From positions 7,170 to 71,169 of the forward strand of contig JAEOTW010000123.1 of NCBI GenBank assembly GCA_016839655.1: 64,000 bases of DNA, in the 5' to 3' direction. The translations under genes and the position numbers were made by a program. Below the pieces are notes generated by a model. The model searched no databases. It was not told where the DNA came from and saw only the letters and a list, made by a program, of their open reading frames with translations. Source of the stretch: Promethearchaeota archaeon (GTDB lineage: Archaea; Asgardarchaeota; Lokiarchaeia; Sigynarchaeales; SOKP01). Of this stretch, positions 34,818-43,850 are shown piece after piece. Each line of letters opens with the position of its first letter. Position 1 is the first letter of the stretch.

Positions 34818-36071
34818 TTGACGACTTATTGGGCACCTTTACTTCACATTTATCAACCGCCAACTCAGGATCCTAAAGTTTTAAGAATTATTGATAACGA
34901 ATGTTATAAACCATTGTTTTCCCTTATTGAGGATTATGATAATGCAAAATTTTCTTTAAATATTAATGGTGTTCTTATTGAATTATTGTATGAATTCGGA
35001 TTATCTGATACAATGGATTTACTAAAGAATTTAGTGTCTGAAAGCAAAATTGAAATCGTAGGAACAGCAATGTTTCATCCAATCCTTCCGTTAATTCCTA
35101 AAAAAGAAGCTCAACGTCAAATTCAAATAAATGAGGAATTAAACAGAAGGCAATTTGATCGATGGGAAAGAAATGGTTTTTTTCCTCCAGAATTAGCAAT
35201 CTCAGGAGGAATTGCTAAATTTATTCGTCAGTTAGGCTATAAATGGGTAATTGTGAGTGGAATTGCTTGTCCTATTGATTGGCCTTATGATAAAATCTAT
35301 ACATCTCCAAATGGGCTTCAATTATTTTTTCGAGATGATATCTTAAGTAATAAAATTGCTTTTAAGAACATTACTCCTAAGAATTTTGTTAAGGAGATTA
35401 AAACCGTGTATAAAAACAAAGAAAAAAACAATCCAACATATTTTATAACTGCTTTAGATGGAGAAACTTTTGGACATCATATTAAAAATTATGAAAAAAC
35501 CTTTTTGGGCAAAACTATGGAACTAATAGATCAAGATGAAAATTTAAAAACTATTTTCATATCAAATATAGACCAACATTTTCCAATTGCAAAGAAAAAA
35601 ATAATACCACGAGAATCAAGTTGGAGTACAACTTATGAAGATATTAAATCTAAAGTTCCATATCCTCTTTGGGATCATCCAGATAATGAAGTTCATAAAT
35701 ATTATTGGAAACTAATGAGAAGTTTGAATAATCTCATGAGTTTATTGGATATTCTTGATTTAACTAAAGACTGGGAAGTAAAAAATTATCTTAATACCGC
35801 CAGATATTATTATAATCGTGGAATCTATTCCTGTCCAACATGGTGGGCGAATCCACTTAATAAAACTTGGTCCCCAAATTTAATTTATAAAGGAATAGAA
35901 ATATTAATGAGAGCAGCATTAAATGCTCAATTAGCATTAACTTACGATGGAAAATCGGATTTAGGAGAGGGATATTTTGATTCTATTTCCTACTATCACG
36001 GACTTCTCCTAATGGAATTAAATAATGTTACAAAAAAATGTTTAAAAATTACTGATGATAATATTGCATGA
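34818..36071 (+). CDS. Glycoside hydrolase family 57 enzyme
   Basis: A 417-residue protein starting at TTG 34818. The five GH57 regions are recognisable: HIYQPP (region 1), GTAMFHPILPLI (2), FFPPELAIS with the likely Glu nucleophile (3), ALDGETFGHH with the Asp acid/base (4), and a C-terminal helical segment with YYNRGIYSCPTWWANP (5). GH57 enzymes are retaining alpha-amylases, amylopullulanases, alpha-galactosidases or branching enzymes. With the GT5 synthase encoded nearby, alpha-glucan breakdown or branching is likely. No signal peptide, so the enzyme is cytoplasmic. Confidence 0.9.
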   Translation: MTTYWAPLLHIYQPPTQDPKVLRIIDNECYKPLFSLIEDYDNAKFSLNINGVLIELLYEFGLSDTMDLLKNLVSESKIEIVGTAMFHPILPLIPKKEAQRQIQINEELNRRQFDRWERNGFFPPELAISGGIAKFIRQLGYKWVIVSGIACPIDWPYDKIYTSPNGLQLFFRDDILSNKIAFKNITPKNFVKEIKTVYKNKEKNNPTYFITALDGETFGHHIKNYEKTFLGKTMELIDQDENLKTIFISNIDQHFPIAKKKIIPRESSWSTTYEDIKSKVPYPLWDHPDNEVHKYYWKLMRSLNNLMSLLDILDLTKDWEVKNYLNTARYYYNRGIYSCPTWWANPLNKTWSPNLIYKGIEILMRAALNAQLALTYDGKSDLGEGYFDSISYYHGLLLMELNNVTKKCLKITDDNIA

Positions 36072-36074
36072 AAT

Positions 36075-36461
36075 TCATTTAGTTTTTGAAATCAAATTAT
36101 TAAGAATATGATTCCAATCATCTAATTTTTTTACATACCAAGCAGCTGAGTCTAATTCTCCATTTTCATTAGTAAATGTTATCTTTAATAGAGGCCTTAA
36201 AACTGATCTATGCATGTGTGATTTAGGATTTGAGATCTCAATGATAGATTTAGTAGGTATTAATAGCTGTTTTTTAGGTTTCCACATTCCAAAAAAAAGG
36301 TCTTCTTCGGTGAGTGACAAAACCCCATTCCCACGAACTTTCCAAACTCCTAATGATTCTAATCCAAAGAAGTTAGAGATATCATCTATAAGCAAAACGT
36401 TTTGATCATTATATTTTTCATGTATCTCATTAATTCTTTTTTTAAAGATTTTTTTAAGCAT
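36075..36461 (-). CDS. PH/GRAM-like domain protein, 128 aa
   Basis: From ATG 36461 (TTG 36512 would add 17 residues). After a basic N-terminal helix the rest reads as one beta-rich domain: GNGVLSLTEEDLFFGMW, KKQLLIPTKSIIEI, LKITFTNENGELDSAAWYV, then a C-terminal helix (DDWNHILNNLI). This strand order with a final helix is the PH/GRAM pattern. In Asgard archaea such domains are candidates for membrane or protein docking. It ends four bases after the convergent GH57 gene. No specific family is assigned. Confidence 0.7.
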   Translation of the reverse strand: MLKKIFKKRINEIHEKYNDQNVLLIDDISNFFGLESLGVWKVRGNGVLSLTEEDLFFGMWKPKKQLLIPTKSIIEISNPKSHMHRSVLRPLLKITFTNENGELDSAAWYVKKLDDWNHILNNLISKTK

Positions 36462-36586
36462 AATAAAATCAATTGAAATTGATATCCGATTAATTGAATA
36501 AAATGTAAGCAAAAATTATATAATTTCTAGTTTATATAATTTACAAAATAACATTATAATTAAGATTTTTATTAAAAAACAGAGCA

Positions 36587-37639
36587 ATGTTAAAAGAAAA
36601 CCAGAAAAAAATAAAATATTGTGTTTTCTGTGGAGCAGACGTAGCAGAAAACAAGACATATTGTCCTAATTGCGGTAAATTAATTATTAAGATTGTTCCA
36701 GGGAAAATGATTTCAAAACCACAATCCCTCTTAAAGGAAGAATCTTCAAGAAAGTGTCCTAATTGTGGTTCTATAATAACATCAACAGTTCTAGATCAAT
36801 GTCCAATATGTAATACTGAATTAGAGAAAATATCTGAAATTAGAAAGGCCATTGTTCAAAAAAAACCTGGATTAATATTTACTAATAAAAAACTTGAACC
36901 TGAACAAAAATTTATTTTAAGGAAAGATAGTTGGAATCTAAAAGAAGGACTGAATGTTTTTGGAACATGTATTTATATATTAGTAATTGTATTTTTTTTA
37001 CTGGCAACCTTTTCATTCCAATTTGAATCAGCTCCTCTTACCATTGAACAATTACTACTAAGTTATATTCCTGAATTATTATTTGGTATTTATCCACTAT
37101 GGTATATTTATAATAAGAAGCATAGTTTTACCAAATTGGGATTTCGCTCTGAATCAAAGAAGATTCCTTTAGCGTTAATAATCGGTATTTTAGGAGCTTT
37201 AATGCTACTTTTACTCAATTTTTTTTCTGATAGCTTAATTTACTTCATGTCAGACCTAGGTTTAGATGTTTTTAATATTACAACTAGTATTGAAGAGTAT
37301 AATCAAGTTATAAGAAATTCTGAGTTACTTTGGAATATTCTTCTAATACTATCTCTATGCGGAGTAACAATATCTTCAGAAATTGTATTTCGGGGGATTT
37401 TACATAATACATTGAAAAAAAGATTTAAAAACAATTATATTGTAATCCTTATAGTTGCTTCAGCTTATTCGCTTCTAATGTTGTTTTTCACAATTCCATA
37501 TGGAATCTACTTCTTTCTATTTTATTTCTTATCATACATATTACTTGGATTCATTTATGAAATAAATCAAAATATATATAACACGATGATAGCAGGGCTC
37601 TTGAGCAATATAATTTCGTTTATTATAATCCTTCTCTAA
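36587..37639 (+). CDS. Zinc-ribbon plus CPBP-type membrane protein, probably inactive
   Basis: A 350-residue protein with two N-terminal zinc ribbons (CVFCGAD...YCPNCGK, then CPNCGSI...CPICN) and about seven transmembrane segments after residue 115. The membrane part resembles CPBP/Abi CAAX-type proteases: SSEIVFRG holds E265 and R269 of the EExxxR motif, but the first Glu is Ser264, and the two later histidine motifs (FxxxH and HxxxN) are not present (the final segment reads AGLLSN). It is thus likely a non-catalytic relative. The complete catalytic version is encoded at 47418. Role unknown. Confidence 0.75.
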   Translation: MLKENQKKIKYCVFCGADVAENKTYCPNCGKLIIKIVPGKMISKPQSLLKEESSRKCPNCGSIITSTVLDQCPICNTELEKISEIRKAIVQKKPGLIFTNKKLEPEQKFILRKDSWNLKEGLNVFGTCIYILVIVFFLLATFSFQFESAPLTIEQLLLSYIPELLFGIYPLWYIYNKKHSFTKLGFRSESKKIPLALIIGILGALMLLLLNFFSDSLIYFMSDLGLDVFNITTSIEEYNQVIRNSELLWNILLILSLCGVTISSEIVFRGILHNTLKKRFKNNYIVILIVASAYSLLMLFFTIPYGIYFFLFYFLSYILLGFIYEINQNIYNTMIAGLLSNIISFIIILL

Positions 37640-37771
37640 TTCATACTTTTCATTACTCCCCAAATATAAAATTTAATAAAATATAATAAATCAATAATCT
37701 CTAGATTTATTTTTTATTTTACCCATTGTTTTTTTATTACGATTCAATCTAATAGGTTTGGAGTAATTAAT

Positions 37772-38488
37772 TTGGGCAAACAAGTATATAGAAATAAAGG
37801 AAGTAAGGATAATATTATAATTTCAATTGCTGGAGTACATGGGGTTGGTAAAACAACTGTATTCAATTTATTTAAAAAAGATAAAAAAGTGAAAGATAAT
37901 AAAAAATTCAAATTTTTCCCCGAAAGATATGTAAAAAAACCTCCTTTCCCATTTGGATCCTCTGATAAACAAATTGGATTTAGAAGTGAGCTTCATTTTC
38001 TTCAACAACTTATTAGGCGTAATCAGAATATTGTAAATTTTGATAATAATTATAATGGTAGAATTATAATTTTAGATAGAACTCCATTATGTGTTTTAAT
38101 TTATTCAAAGAGTTTGAATTTAAAAGAAAAAGACTATAACCTTATTTTAGACACTTACAAATCAATAGAATGGAAAGAAGACTTTATTTTCTATTTGAGT
38201 GCTGAACCAAATACAATTATGAAACGTATTATTCAGAGAGGTTCCTTAGAAAAAATCAGAAAGGAATGGAATGAGGATGATAGAGAATATCTATTAAGAA
38301 TCATTTCCTTTTACAAACAATTTCTAACAACGAATAAAACGGTTTTTACTATCAACACAGAAGATTTGACTCCAGAAGATGTAATCCTTGAAATGAAGGC
38401 ACTTATAACCCAGTTATCAGGATATTCTTTTGATAAGATTGAAAGACCAATCTCAACTCAAATGAATTTGTTAAAATTTTTTAAATAG
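37772..38488 (+). CDS. P-loop kinase, thymidylate/deoxynucleoside kinase-like
   Basis: A 238-residue protein starting at TTG 37772, eight bases after GGAG. Walker A is AGVHGVGKTT; IILDRTPLCVLIYS corresponds to the DR(S/T) substrate motif of the TMK/dNK group; LSAEPNTIMKRIIQRG resembles the lid region. Phosphorylation of a nucleotide, nucleoside or other small molecule is likely. The protein differs enough from canonical thymidylate kinase that the substrate is open. Neighbours give no hint. Confidence 0.72.
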   Translation: MGKQVYRNKGSKDNIIISIAGVHGVGKTTVFNLFKKDKKVKDNKKFKFFPERYVKKPPFPFGSSDKQIGFRSELHFLQQLIRRNQNIVNFDNNYNGRIIILDRTPLCVLIYSKSLNLKEKDYNLILDTYKSIEWKEDFIFYLSAEPNTIMKRIIQRGSLEKIRKEWNEDDREYLLRIISFYKQFLTTNKTVFTINTEDLTPEDVILEMKALITQLSGYSFDKIERPISTQMNLLKFFK

Positions 38489-38588
38489 AGTAATGATAAA
38501 ATATATTAAAATAGACTTTCTATTTATACATAAATTTAAGCTCTAAAAAAAAGTATTCAATCTTTATTCTAGCAAGGTGGGAAAATAA

Positions 38589-39572
38589 TTGTCTACAATT
38601 GCAGAAGACATTCGTAAAAATATGATGCTTCTTTTAAAAGAGGAAGAAGATAAAACTGATTTAGAAAATCTTGCAGTTTTGTCTCGAGTAGGAATGAAAG
38701 TAGCTAGCTCAACTTCTCCAGAATTAGATGCTGATGCCACCTCTGCATCTAGTACAGCATTAATAGATTTAGGATTAAGATTAAACCAAGCAACCATTCA
38801 TGGAGCCCTAACTGAAATTATATTGCATAACACATCAGGATATAGCATTTTAATGGCTATTAATGATGAATATATTGTATTTGGGGGATTATCTCAAATT
38901 TACAGCATTGGATACTATTTAGGTTATTTAAGAGAATTGGCAAGGAAACTAAATAGACTAATTTCGGGGGATCAAGTTACTGAGATGATGCTTTCTCTCG
39001 AAGAATCTGAAATAGAAAAGATTGAAAAACAAAAACTAGAAGAAGAAGCTAAACCTATAATAAAACCCACTTTAAAACAGGATAAAGCCGCTTTAGATGA
39101 CCTGTTAGGATTTTTGGATGAATGGGAAAAAGGTGATGAGGAGTTCGAAGAACTTGAACCTACAACTGAAAGTGGTATTGTCTCTATTCCTAAATCACTA
39201 GGTATGGGACTTGAAAAAGAAGTGAAAGCTGTCAATGAAACTCAAACTCCTCATGTGGCAGAAAGTATATCCCCAGAAACCCAATTTAAAGTATATGAAG
39301 ATGAAGTACCCCCAATCCCTCTCGAAGATTATACTCCCATGGAAATTGATGACGAAACTATCTCTGAAGAAAAAACCCCAGTTGTAGAAGAACCTGTGTC
39401 TGCTGAACAATTGCCTTCACTTGATGAATTACCCTCTTTCGAAGATCTAGGACCTCCGGATTTTGAATCTGAAGTTTCCGCTTCTGAATACGATACTGAA
39501 TTTGTTTTAGAAGAGGAATCAGAAGCGTTAGGTTCTGTACTTCGTGATCTTGGATGGGAAGAAGAGGATTAA
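38589..39572 (+). CDS. Roadblock/LC7 domain protein with long acidic tail
   Basis: A 327-residue protein starting at TTG 38589 after AAGGTGG. Residues 1-125 form a Roadblock/LC7 domain (LAVLSRVGMKVASST, then the ALIDLGLRL helix, IILHNTSGYSILMAINDEYIVFGGL). A short helical linker leads to an acidic, Pro-rich and probably disordered region of about 170 residues (145-327). Roadblock domains dimerise and, in Asgard archaea and eukaryotes, act with small GTPases as regulators or GEF/GAP scaffolds. GTPase genes in this window at 14971, 48225 and 52866 are possible clients, not linked directly. The tail resembles a flexible docking arm. Confidence 0.85.
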   Translation: MSTIAEDIRKNMMLLLKEEEDKTDLENLAVLSRVGMKVASSTSPELDADATSASSTALIDLGLRLNQATIHGALTEIILHNTSGYSILMAINDEYIVFGGLSQIYSIGYYLGYLRELARKLNRLISGDQVTEMMLSLEESEIEKIEKQKLEEEAKPIIKPTLKQDKAALDDLLGFLDEWEKGDEEFEELEPTTESGIVSIPKSLGMGLEKEVKAVNETQTPHVAESISPETQFKVYEDEVPPIPLEDYTPMEIDDETISEEKTPVVEEPVSAEQLPSLDELPSFEDLGPPDFESEVSASEYDTEFVLEEESEALGSVLRDLGWEEED

Positions 39573-39705
39573 ACTTTAATACTCAAATAGATCTTCAAAA
39601 TTACTAGTTTATAACTAAATTAATGAATTCTTTAAACATTTAAATAATATTATCTCTAATCTATATCTAATTTTTAATCTGATATTGTAAGCTCTTAGAA
39701 TTATT

Positions 39706-41034
39706 ATGACTGAACTTGAGATAGAACAAAGAGAAAGAGGAAAACTAAAAAAATTTATACTTTTTGGAACCCCTAGACTTGGAACAAATATTCTCTTAAC
39801 TATTGTAGATTTTGCTTTATTAACTCTTTATAGTACTGGGTTTAACTTACCCGCTTGGCAAACCTTCTTAGCTACTAGTTTAGGAAAACTTAGTATCGCT
39901 CTTTCGCAATTTCTTTTAGGTTGGTTAAGTGATGCAAAATATACTAAATGGGGAAGAAGAAAACCATATTTAATAATATTCAGTCCACTCCTCGCAATTT
40001 CATTTATATTCTTACTGATCCCTAATCAGTTTTTATCAATTTCAAATACTACAGCCTTATTCACGTGGTTACTAGTATGGGATGTACTTTTTCAAGCTAG
40101 TTATGGAGTGACAACTGTGCATAATGCATGGATGGCAGAACAGTTCCAGGTTGCTGACCGTCCTAAAGCTTCACAGTTCATAAACCTTTTTATTTATCTT
40201 GGTGCAGGGATAGGTCAAATTTTCACCTTATTAGTGTTGACAGATTTTGCTACTCAAGTAGAATCAAATCCAAGTGTTTTACCTATTGAGTTTTTACTTG
40301 GTGTTTTAATATTTGCCTTAATTACAATACCATTATTTTATCTAGTGGCTATTTTAATGCCAACAGAACCAGATTACAAAATAGAAACGAGTCTAATTAG
40401 TAATTTAAAATCCATTATAAAAAATAAAAATTATTTATCTTTCAATTTTATGGAAGGATTTGCGAGTATTGCATGGTCTATTGTAACACCCACAATGCTA
40501 GCTTTTTTAAGAACAGTTCTAATCTTTACAGATATGGAATATATAATTGGTGGTTCAATCATAATTTTCGGTGTACTCTTTTTCTTATATCTTTGGAGAA
40601 AGTTGATAGAAAAGTTAGGCAAAAAAAAGAGTCTCCTATTTCTTTTTCTCTTCGCGATTATTGTATTACCCTTTACATTAATAAGCTTAATACCAATGGA
40701 TTCATATCTGATTTATGGAATTATTTTTATAATTGGAGTAGTTGCTTCTATTGGTGGTTGGAATTTGTTTCCTTATATAATTTATGCAGATCTCGCAGAA
40801 GATGATGAAAAATCTACTGGAGAATTAAAAGCAGGTTTGTATCGTGGATTTTCTAGCATTATACTCAACATTTTTCAAGCAATAGGCTTAGGGTTTTCAG
40901 CAATTGTGAGCTTTCTTATAGGAGATTACTTATTCTTTATTTGGTGGGGCCCTATTTGCTCCTTGATATTAATCGGAGCATACTTCTATTCCAGAAGGTT
41001 TGTTAAAGTTGATTTTGAATGGGAAAAAAAATAA
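39706..41034 (+). CDS. GPH/SUC-type sugar:cation symporter (MFS)
   Basis: A 442-residue, 12-segment transporter. The loop after segment two, LGWLSDAKYTKWGRRKPYL, has the D-x(4-6)-GRR-P pattern of glycoside-pentoside-hexuronide and sucrose transporters. A matching acidic loop in the second half (ADLAEDDEKSTGELKAGLYRG) resembles the D/E-rich signature of this group. It probably imports a sugar or glycoside with a cation. The GH57 and GT5 enzymes encoded within 16 kb fit a carbohydrate theme, but substrate is unknown. Confidence 0.82.
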   Translation: MTELEIEQRERGKLKKFILFGTPRLGTNILLTIVDFALLTLYSTGFNLPAWQTFLATSLGKLSIALSQFLLGWLSDAKYTKWGRRKPYLIIFSPLLAISFIFLLIPNQFLSISNTTALFTWLLVWDVLFQASYGVTTVHNAWMAEQFQVADRPKASQFINLFIYLGAGIGQIFTLLVLTDFATQVESNPSVLPIEFLLGVLIFALITIPLFYLVAILMPTEPDYKIETSLISNLKSIIKNKNYLSFNFMEGFASIAWSIVTPTMLAFLRTVLIFTDMEYIIGGSIIIFGVLFFLYLWRKLIEKLGKKKSLLFLFLFAIIVLPFTLISLIPMDSYLIYGIIFIIGVVASIGGWNLFPYIIYADLAEDDEKSTGELKAGLYRGFSSIILNIFQAIGLGFSAIVSFLIGDYLFFIWWGPICSLILIGAYFYSRRFVKVDFEWEKK

Positions 41035-41109
41035 GAATTCAATTGATATATTAGACTAATTATAAAATAAAAAGAGATAAAAAAATAAACGGTATACACA
41101 CTTCTAATT

Positions 41110-41352
41110 TTAATATCTTCTATCTTTTGATACAATCTTCACATTTAAAGCTTCAGGGCCTTTACCATCATTTGAGTTTTTGATTTCAAACTCAACTTCA
41201 TCTCCCATATCCAGTTTTCTAAAGCCAGACATGTCAATATTTGAAAAATGAACAAAAACATCTTCTTGATCCGCAACGCTTATGAATCCAAAACCTTTTT
41301 TCGCATCAAACCACTTGACGAACCCTTTTTCCATTTTCTTATTTTTAGCCAT
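41110..41352 (-). CDS. Cold-shock domain protein (Csp family)
   Basis: An 80-residue protein with a five-stranded OB fold. RNP1 is KGFGFISV and RNP2 is DVFVHFS, with [11 protein letters not shown] at the start; all typical of bacterial CspA. It binds single-stranded RNA or DNA and acts as an RNA chaperone. A short Lys-rich lead (MAKNKKMEK) and the C-terminal KDRRY are the only additions. Such proteins are patchy in archaea and widespread in bacteria, so transfer from bacteria is likely. It is divergent from pus10. Confidence 0.95.
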   Translation of the reverse strand: MAKNKKMEKGFVKWFDAKKGFGFISVADQEDVFVHFSNIDMSGFRKLDMGDEVEFEIKNSNDGKGPEALNVKIVSKDRRY

Positions 41353-41527
41353 ATATAACTCTCTTGTTTTTAATTAAAAAATAAATACAACTCAAATACT
41401 CTTGTTCTGTTGACAGTAATATTTATTAGAATATATAAAAAAATCAATTTTTATTTTAAAATTTTTTTAAAGATACTTTCTTCTTGGATAAAATCAATAA
41501 ATAATAGTTTACTTAATTTATGTAAGT

Positions 41528-42886
41528 ATGATTTTCGATAAAGTTTTAGAAATTTATCAAAAATACTATATTTGTGTTCATTGTCTTGGTAGAATGTTTT
41601 CTCTCTTAGGTACTAATACAACAAACTCAGAAAGAGGTAATTCTTTATTATTATCTATAACTATGGAAAATCATAGGAATTATCTGTCTGGAAATAAAGA
41701 TAATCAAAATAAATCAATAGATAATTTAAAGTTATTAGCTAATAATGCAAATTTTATTCCTGCTCAAAAAGTTTTAGAAAATGAAGGCTTATCAGATGTG
41801 AAGAACAATTCAAATCAGACTTGTTATTTATGTCATAATCTTTTTTCTAATATTGAAAACTATATACATAAAACAATCCAATTAATTGAAAAAATTGAAT
41901 TTGAAAGCTTTTTAATTGGTTCAAAACCAGATTCTCAAATAGTTAACCAGGAAGATAAATTCAAATCAGAATTCAATCTTTTAGAAGCAGAATCATTTAA
42001 AAGCCATTTTAATCGAGTTTTAGGAAAAGCGTTAACAAAGGTGTTTAATAAAAATTCAGAGTTTTCTAATCCCGATGTATTATTAGTATACTCATTCATT
42101 TATAACGAATATTCAATTGAATTAATATTAAAATCTATCTTTATTTATGGGAGATATAATAAATTAATAAGAGGAATTCCCCAAACACACTGGTTTTGTA
42201 AAAAATGTATGGGGGAAGGGTGTAAAATTTGTAATTATACCGGTAAACAATATTTGATTAGTGTAGAGGATTTAATTAGTCCAGAATTCATAAATGAATC
42301 AAAAGCGACAGATTCAAAGTTCCATGGTGCTGGAAGAGAAGATATTGATGTAAGAATGTTAGGCTCTGGTAGGCCCTTCATTCTTGAATTGAGAAATCCT
42401 AAAATAAGAAAATTAAACTTGGATTCAATACAAACAAAGGTTAACAAAAAAAATAAAAAAAAGGTAAGAATCTATGGATTAAAATATAGTAATAAGAAAG
42501 AAGTAATCAGGCTCAAAACAGATGCTAAAGATACAAAAAAAAAATATAAAGCTATTGTTAAATCCGAAAGTAAAGTAAATAAAGAAGAATTTAACCAGAA
42601 AGTAATTCTACTGAAAAAAATATTTGAAAATAAAGAAATCAACCAAAGAACTCCCCATAGAGTCTCCCATCGGCGAAGTGATAGAGTAAGAGAAAAAGTA
42701 ATATACCATATTGAAGGAAAATTAATAAAACCCAATTTATATGAGTTCGTAATAGAAACTCAAGGTGGAACCTATATTAAAGAACTTATCAATGGTGATG
42801 AGGGTCGTACCTTACCTTCATTTTCTGAAGTCTTTGAAACACCCCTTAATTGTGTAGAATTGGATGTTTTAGAAATTTCAATCTAA
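41528..42886 (+). CDS. pus10: tRNA pseudouridine synthase Pus10
   Basis: A 452-residue protein. The N-terminal THUMP-like part carries zinc Cys pairs (CVHCLGR at 17-23 and CYLCHNLF). The catalytic domain has WFCKKC...CKICNYTGKQY, KFHGAGREDIDVRMLG with the catalytic Asp, RPFILELRNP and a C-terminal TQGGTYIKELINGDEGRT segment. Archaeal Pus10 makes pseudouridine 54 and 55 in tRNA T-loops. It heads the conserved archaeal group pus10-eL21-rpoF-DUF655-ksgA-hemK. The insertion at about 300-370 is Lys-rich and low complexity. Confidence 0.93.
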   Translation: MIFDKVLEIYQKYYICVHCLGRMFSLLGTNTTNSERGNSLLLSITMENHRNYLSGNKDNQNKSIDNLKLLANNANFIPAQKVLENEGLSDVKNNSNQTCYLCHNLFSNIENYIHKTIQLIEKIEFESFLIGSKPDSQIVNQEDKFKSEFNLLEAESFKSHFNRVLGKALTKVFNKNSEFSNPDVLLVYSFIYNEYSIELILKSIFIYGRYNKLIRGIPQTHWFCKKCMGEGCKICNYTGKQYLISVEDLISPEFINESKATDSKFHGAGREDIDVRMLGSGRPFILELRNPKIRKLNLDSIQTKVNKKNKKKVRIYGLKYSNKKEVIRLKTDAKDTKKKYKAIVKSESKVNKEEFNQKVILLKKIFENKEINQRTPHRVSHRRSDRVREKVIYHIEGKLIKPNLYEFVIETQGGTYIKELINGDEGRTLPSFSEVFETPLNCVELDVLEISI

Positions 42887-42983
42887 TATTGATTTTAATT
42901 AAACAAATTTGGTCAAAATCAAAAAATAAATAAGCTATAATGAATAATTCTACTAAATCAATTTATTACTTTTATAATAATCT

Positions 42984-42991
42984 AAAAGGTG
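42984..42991 (+). promoter_or_regulatory. Ribosome-binding site that sets the eL21 AUA start
   Basis: AAAAGGTG at 42984-42991 is the same SD sequence as that of gcvH (17638-17645). It is followed by seven bases and then ATA 42999, the same spacing as from the gcvH SD to its ATG. No ATG, GTG or TTG follows in frame near it. Confidence 0.7.
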
Positions 42992-42998
42992 TATCGCA

Positions 42999-43307
42999 AT
43001 AGTAAAACACCGTGGATATCGCAAAAAAACAAGGCATAAGCACAGAAAAAAAGTTCGTAATAGAGGTTTAGGATCTGTAGAAAAATACTTAATAGATTAT
43101 AATATTGAAGATAAAGTAGATATAATTACAGATTCTTCTCAACATAAACGAGGAATGCCCCATTCTAGATATCATGGACGTACTGGAACAATAATTGGTC
43201 AACGAGGACGCTGTTATTTAGTCAAAGTGAAATTAGGAAATTCTAAAAAAACATTAATAATTGGGAAGGAGCATCTTAGATTAAATTCTGTCTCTGTAAA
43301 AGAATAA
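42999..43307 (+). CDS. Large-subunit ribosomal protein eL21 (AUA start)
   Basis: 102 residues ending at TAA 43305-43307. HRGYRKKTRHKHRKK, HKRGMPHSRYHGRTGTIIGQ and IGKEHLRLN match archaeal/eukaryotic eL21 along its full length. The first in-frame ATG is at codon 53 (RGMPH), so standard gene finders would truncate or miss it. ATA 42999 gives the family N-terminus M-VKHRGYR and sits seven bases after AAAAGGTG. The frame is open upstream only to TAA 42978 and holds no ATG, GTG or TTG. It is followed by rpoF after 22 bases, the conserved archaeal order. Confidence 0.93.
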   Translation: MVKHRGYRKKTRHKHRKKVRNRGLGSVEKYLIDYNIEDKVDIITDSSQHKRGMPHSRYHGRTGTIIGQRGRCYLVKVKLGNSKKTLIIGKEHLRLNSVSVKE

Positions 43308-43329
43308 TTTAACTACGTAGTGATTTAGA

Positions 43330-43695
43330 ATGTCAGGCCGAAAAAAAGAAGAAAGGAGTGTTTCTATCCCTGAAGTGAAAGAGATTATGGAAAACTTAAA
43401 AGATCAATTATTAGAAATTGATGCCGATGAAGGAATGTCTCATTTTCAAGAAATTACCTATAATTATGTGAATAAATTTGCTAAATATGATGTGAAAACA
43501 GCAAAAAAAGTAAAGAAATTATTAATTGATAAGTATGAGATTGAAGAGATTTACGCAATTAACATTATTAATATTGATCCAAAAACGATATTGGAGCTTC
43601 GACCTATATTAGAAAAAAGTTTTACTGGTAAAACATTAACAGATGATCAATTAGAAGTTATAATTGAAGAAATGGAAGAGCTTAAATCAGCTTAA
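43330..43695 (+). CDS. rpoF: RNA polymerase subunit F (Rpb4)
   Basis: A 121-residue helical protein. The pattern SIPEVKEIMENLKDQL, HFQEITYNYVNKFAK, then VKKLLIDKYEI and IINIDPKTILELRPIL matches archaeal RpoF/Rpb4, which pairs with RpoE (Rpb7) to form the polymerase stalk and aid open-complex formation and RNA binding. Its place after eL21 and before DUF655 is the standard archaeal arrangement. It starts at ATG 43330. Confidence 0.92.
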   Translation: MSGRKKEERSVSIPEVKEIMENLKDQLLEIDADEGMSHFQEITYNYVNKFAKYDVKTAKKVKKLLIDKYEIEEIYAINIINIDPKTILELRPILEKSFTGKTLTDDQLEVIIEEMEELKSA

Positions 43696-43850
43696 TTATA
43701 AAATTTTGATTCTTATTTAGAAAATTCAAATAAAATTTATAAGTCTGTTTTGTTTTAAATTCAATGAGCAATCCCATCTAATTATGTAGTTCATTATAAT
43801 TAAAAAACTTGAAATGGTAATCGGAAAAGTTAAAAATAAAATAGTTAGTA

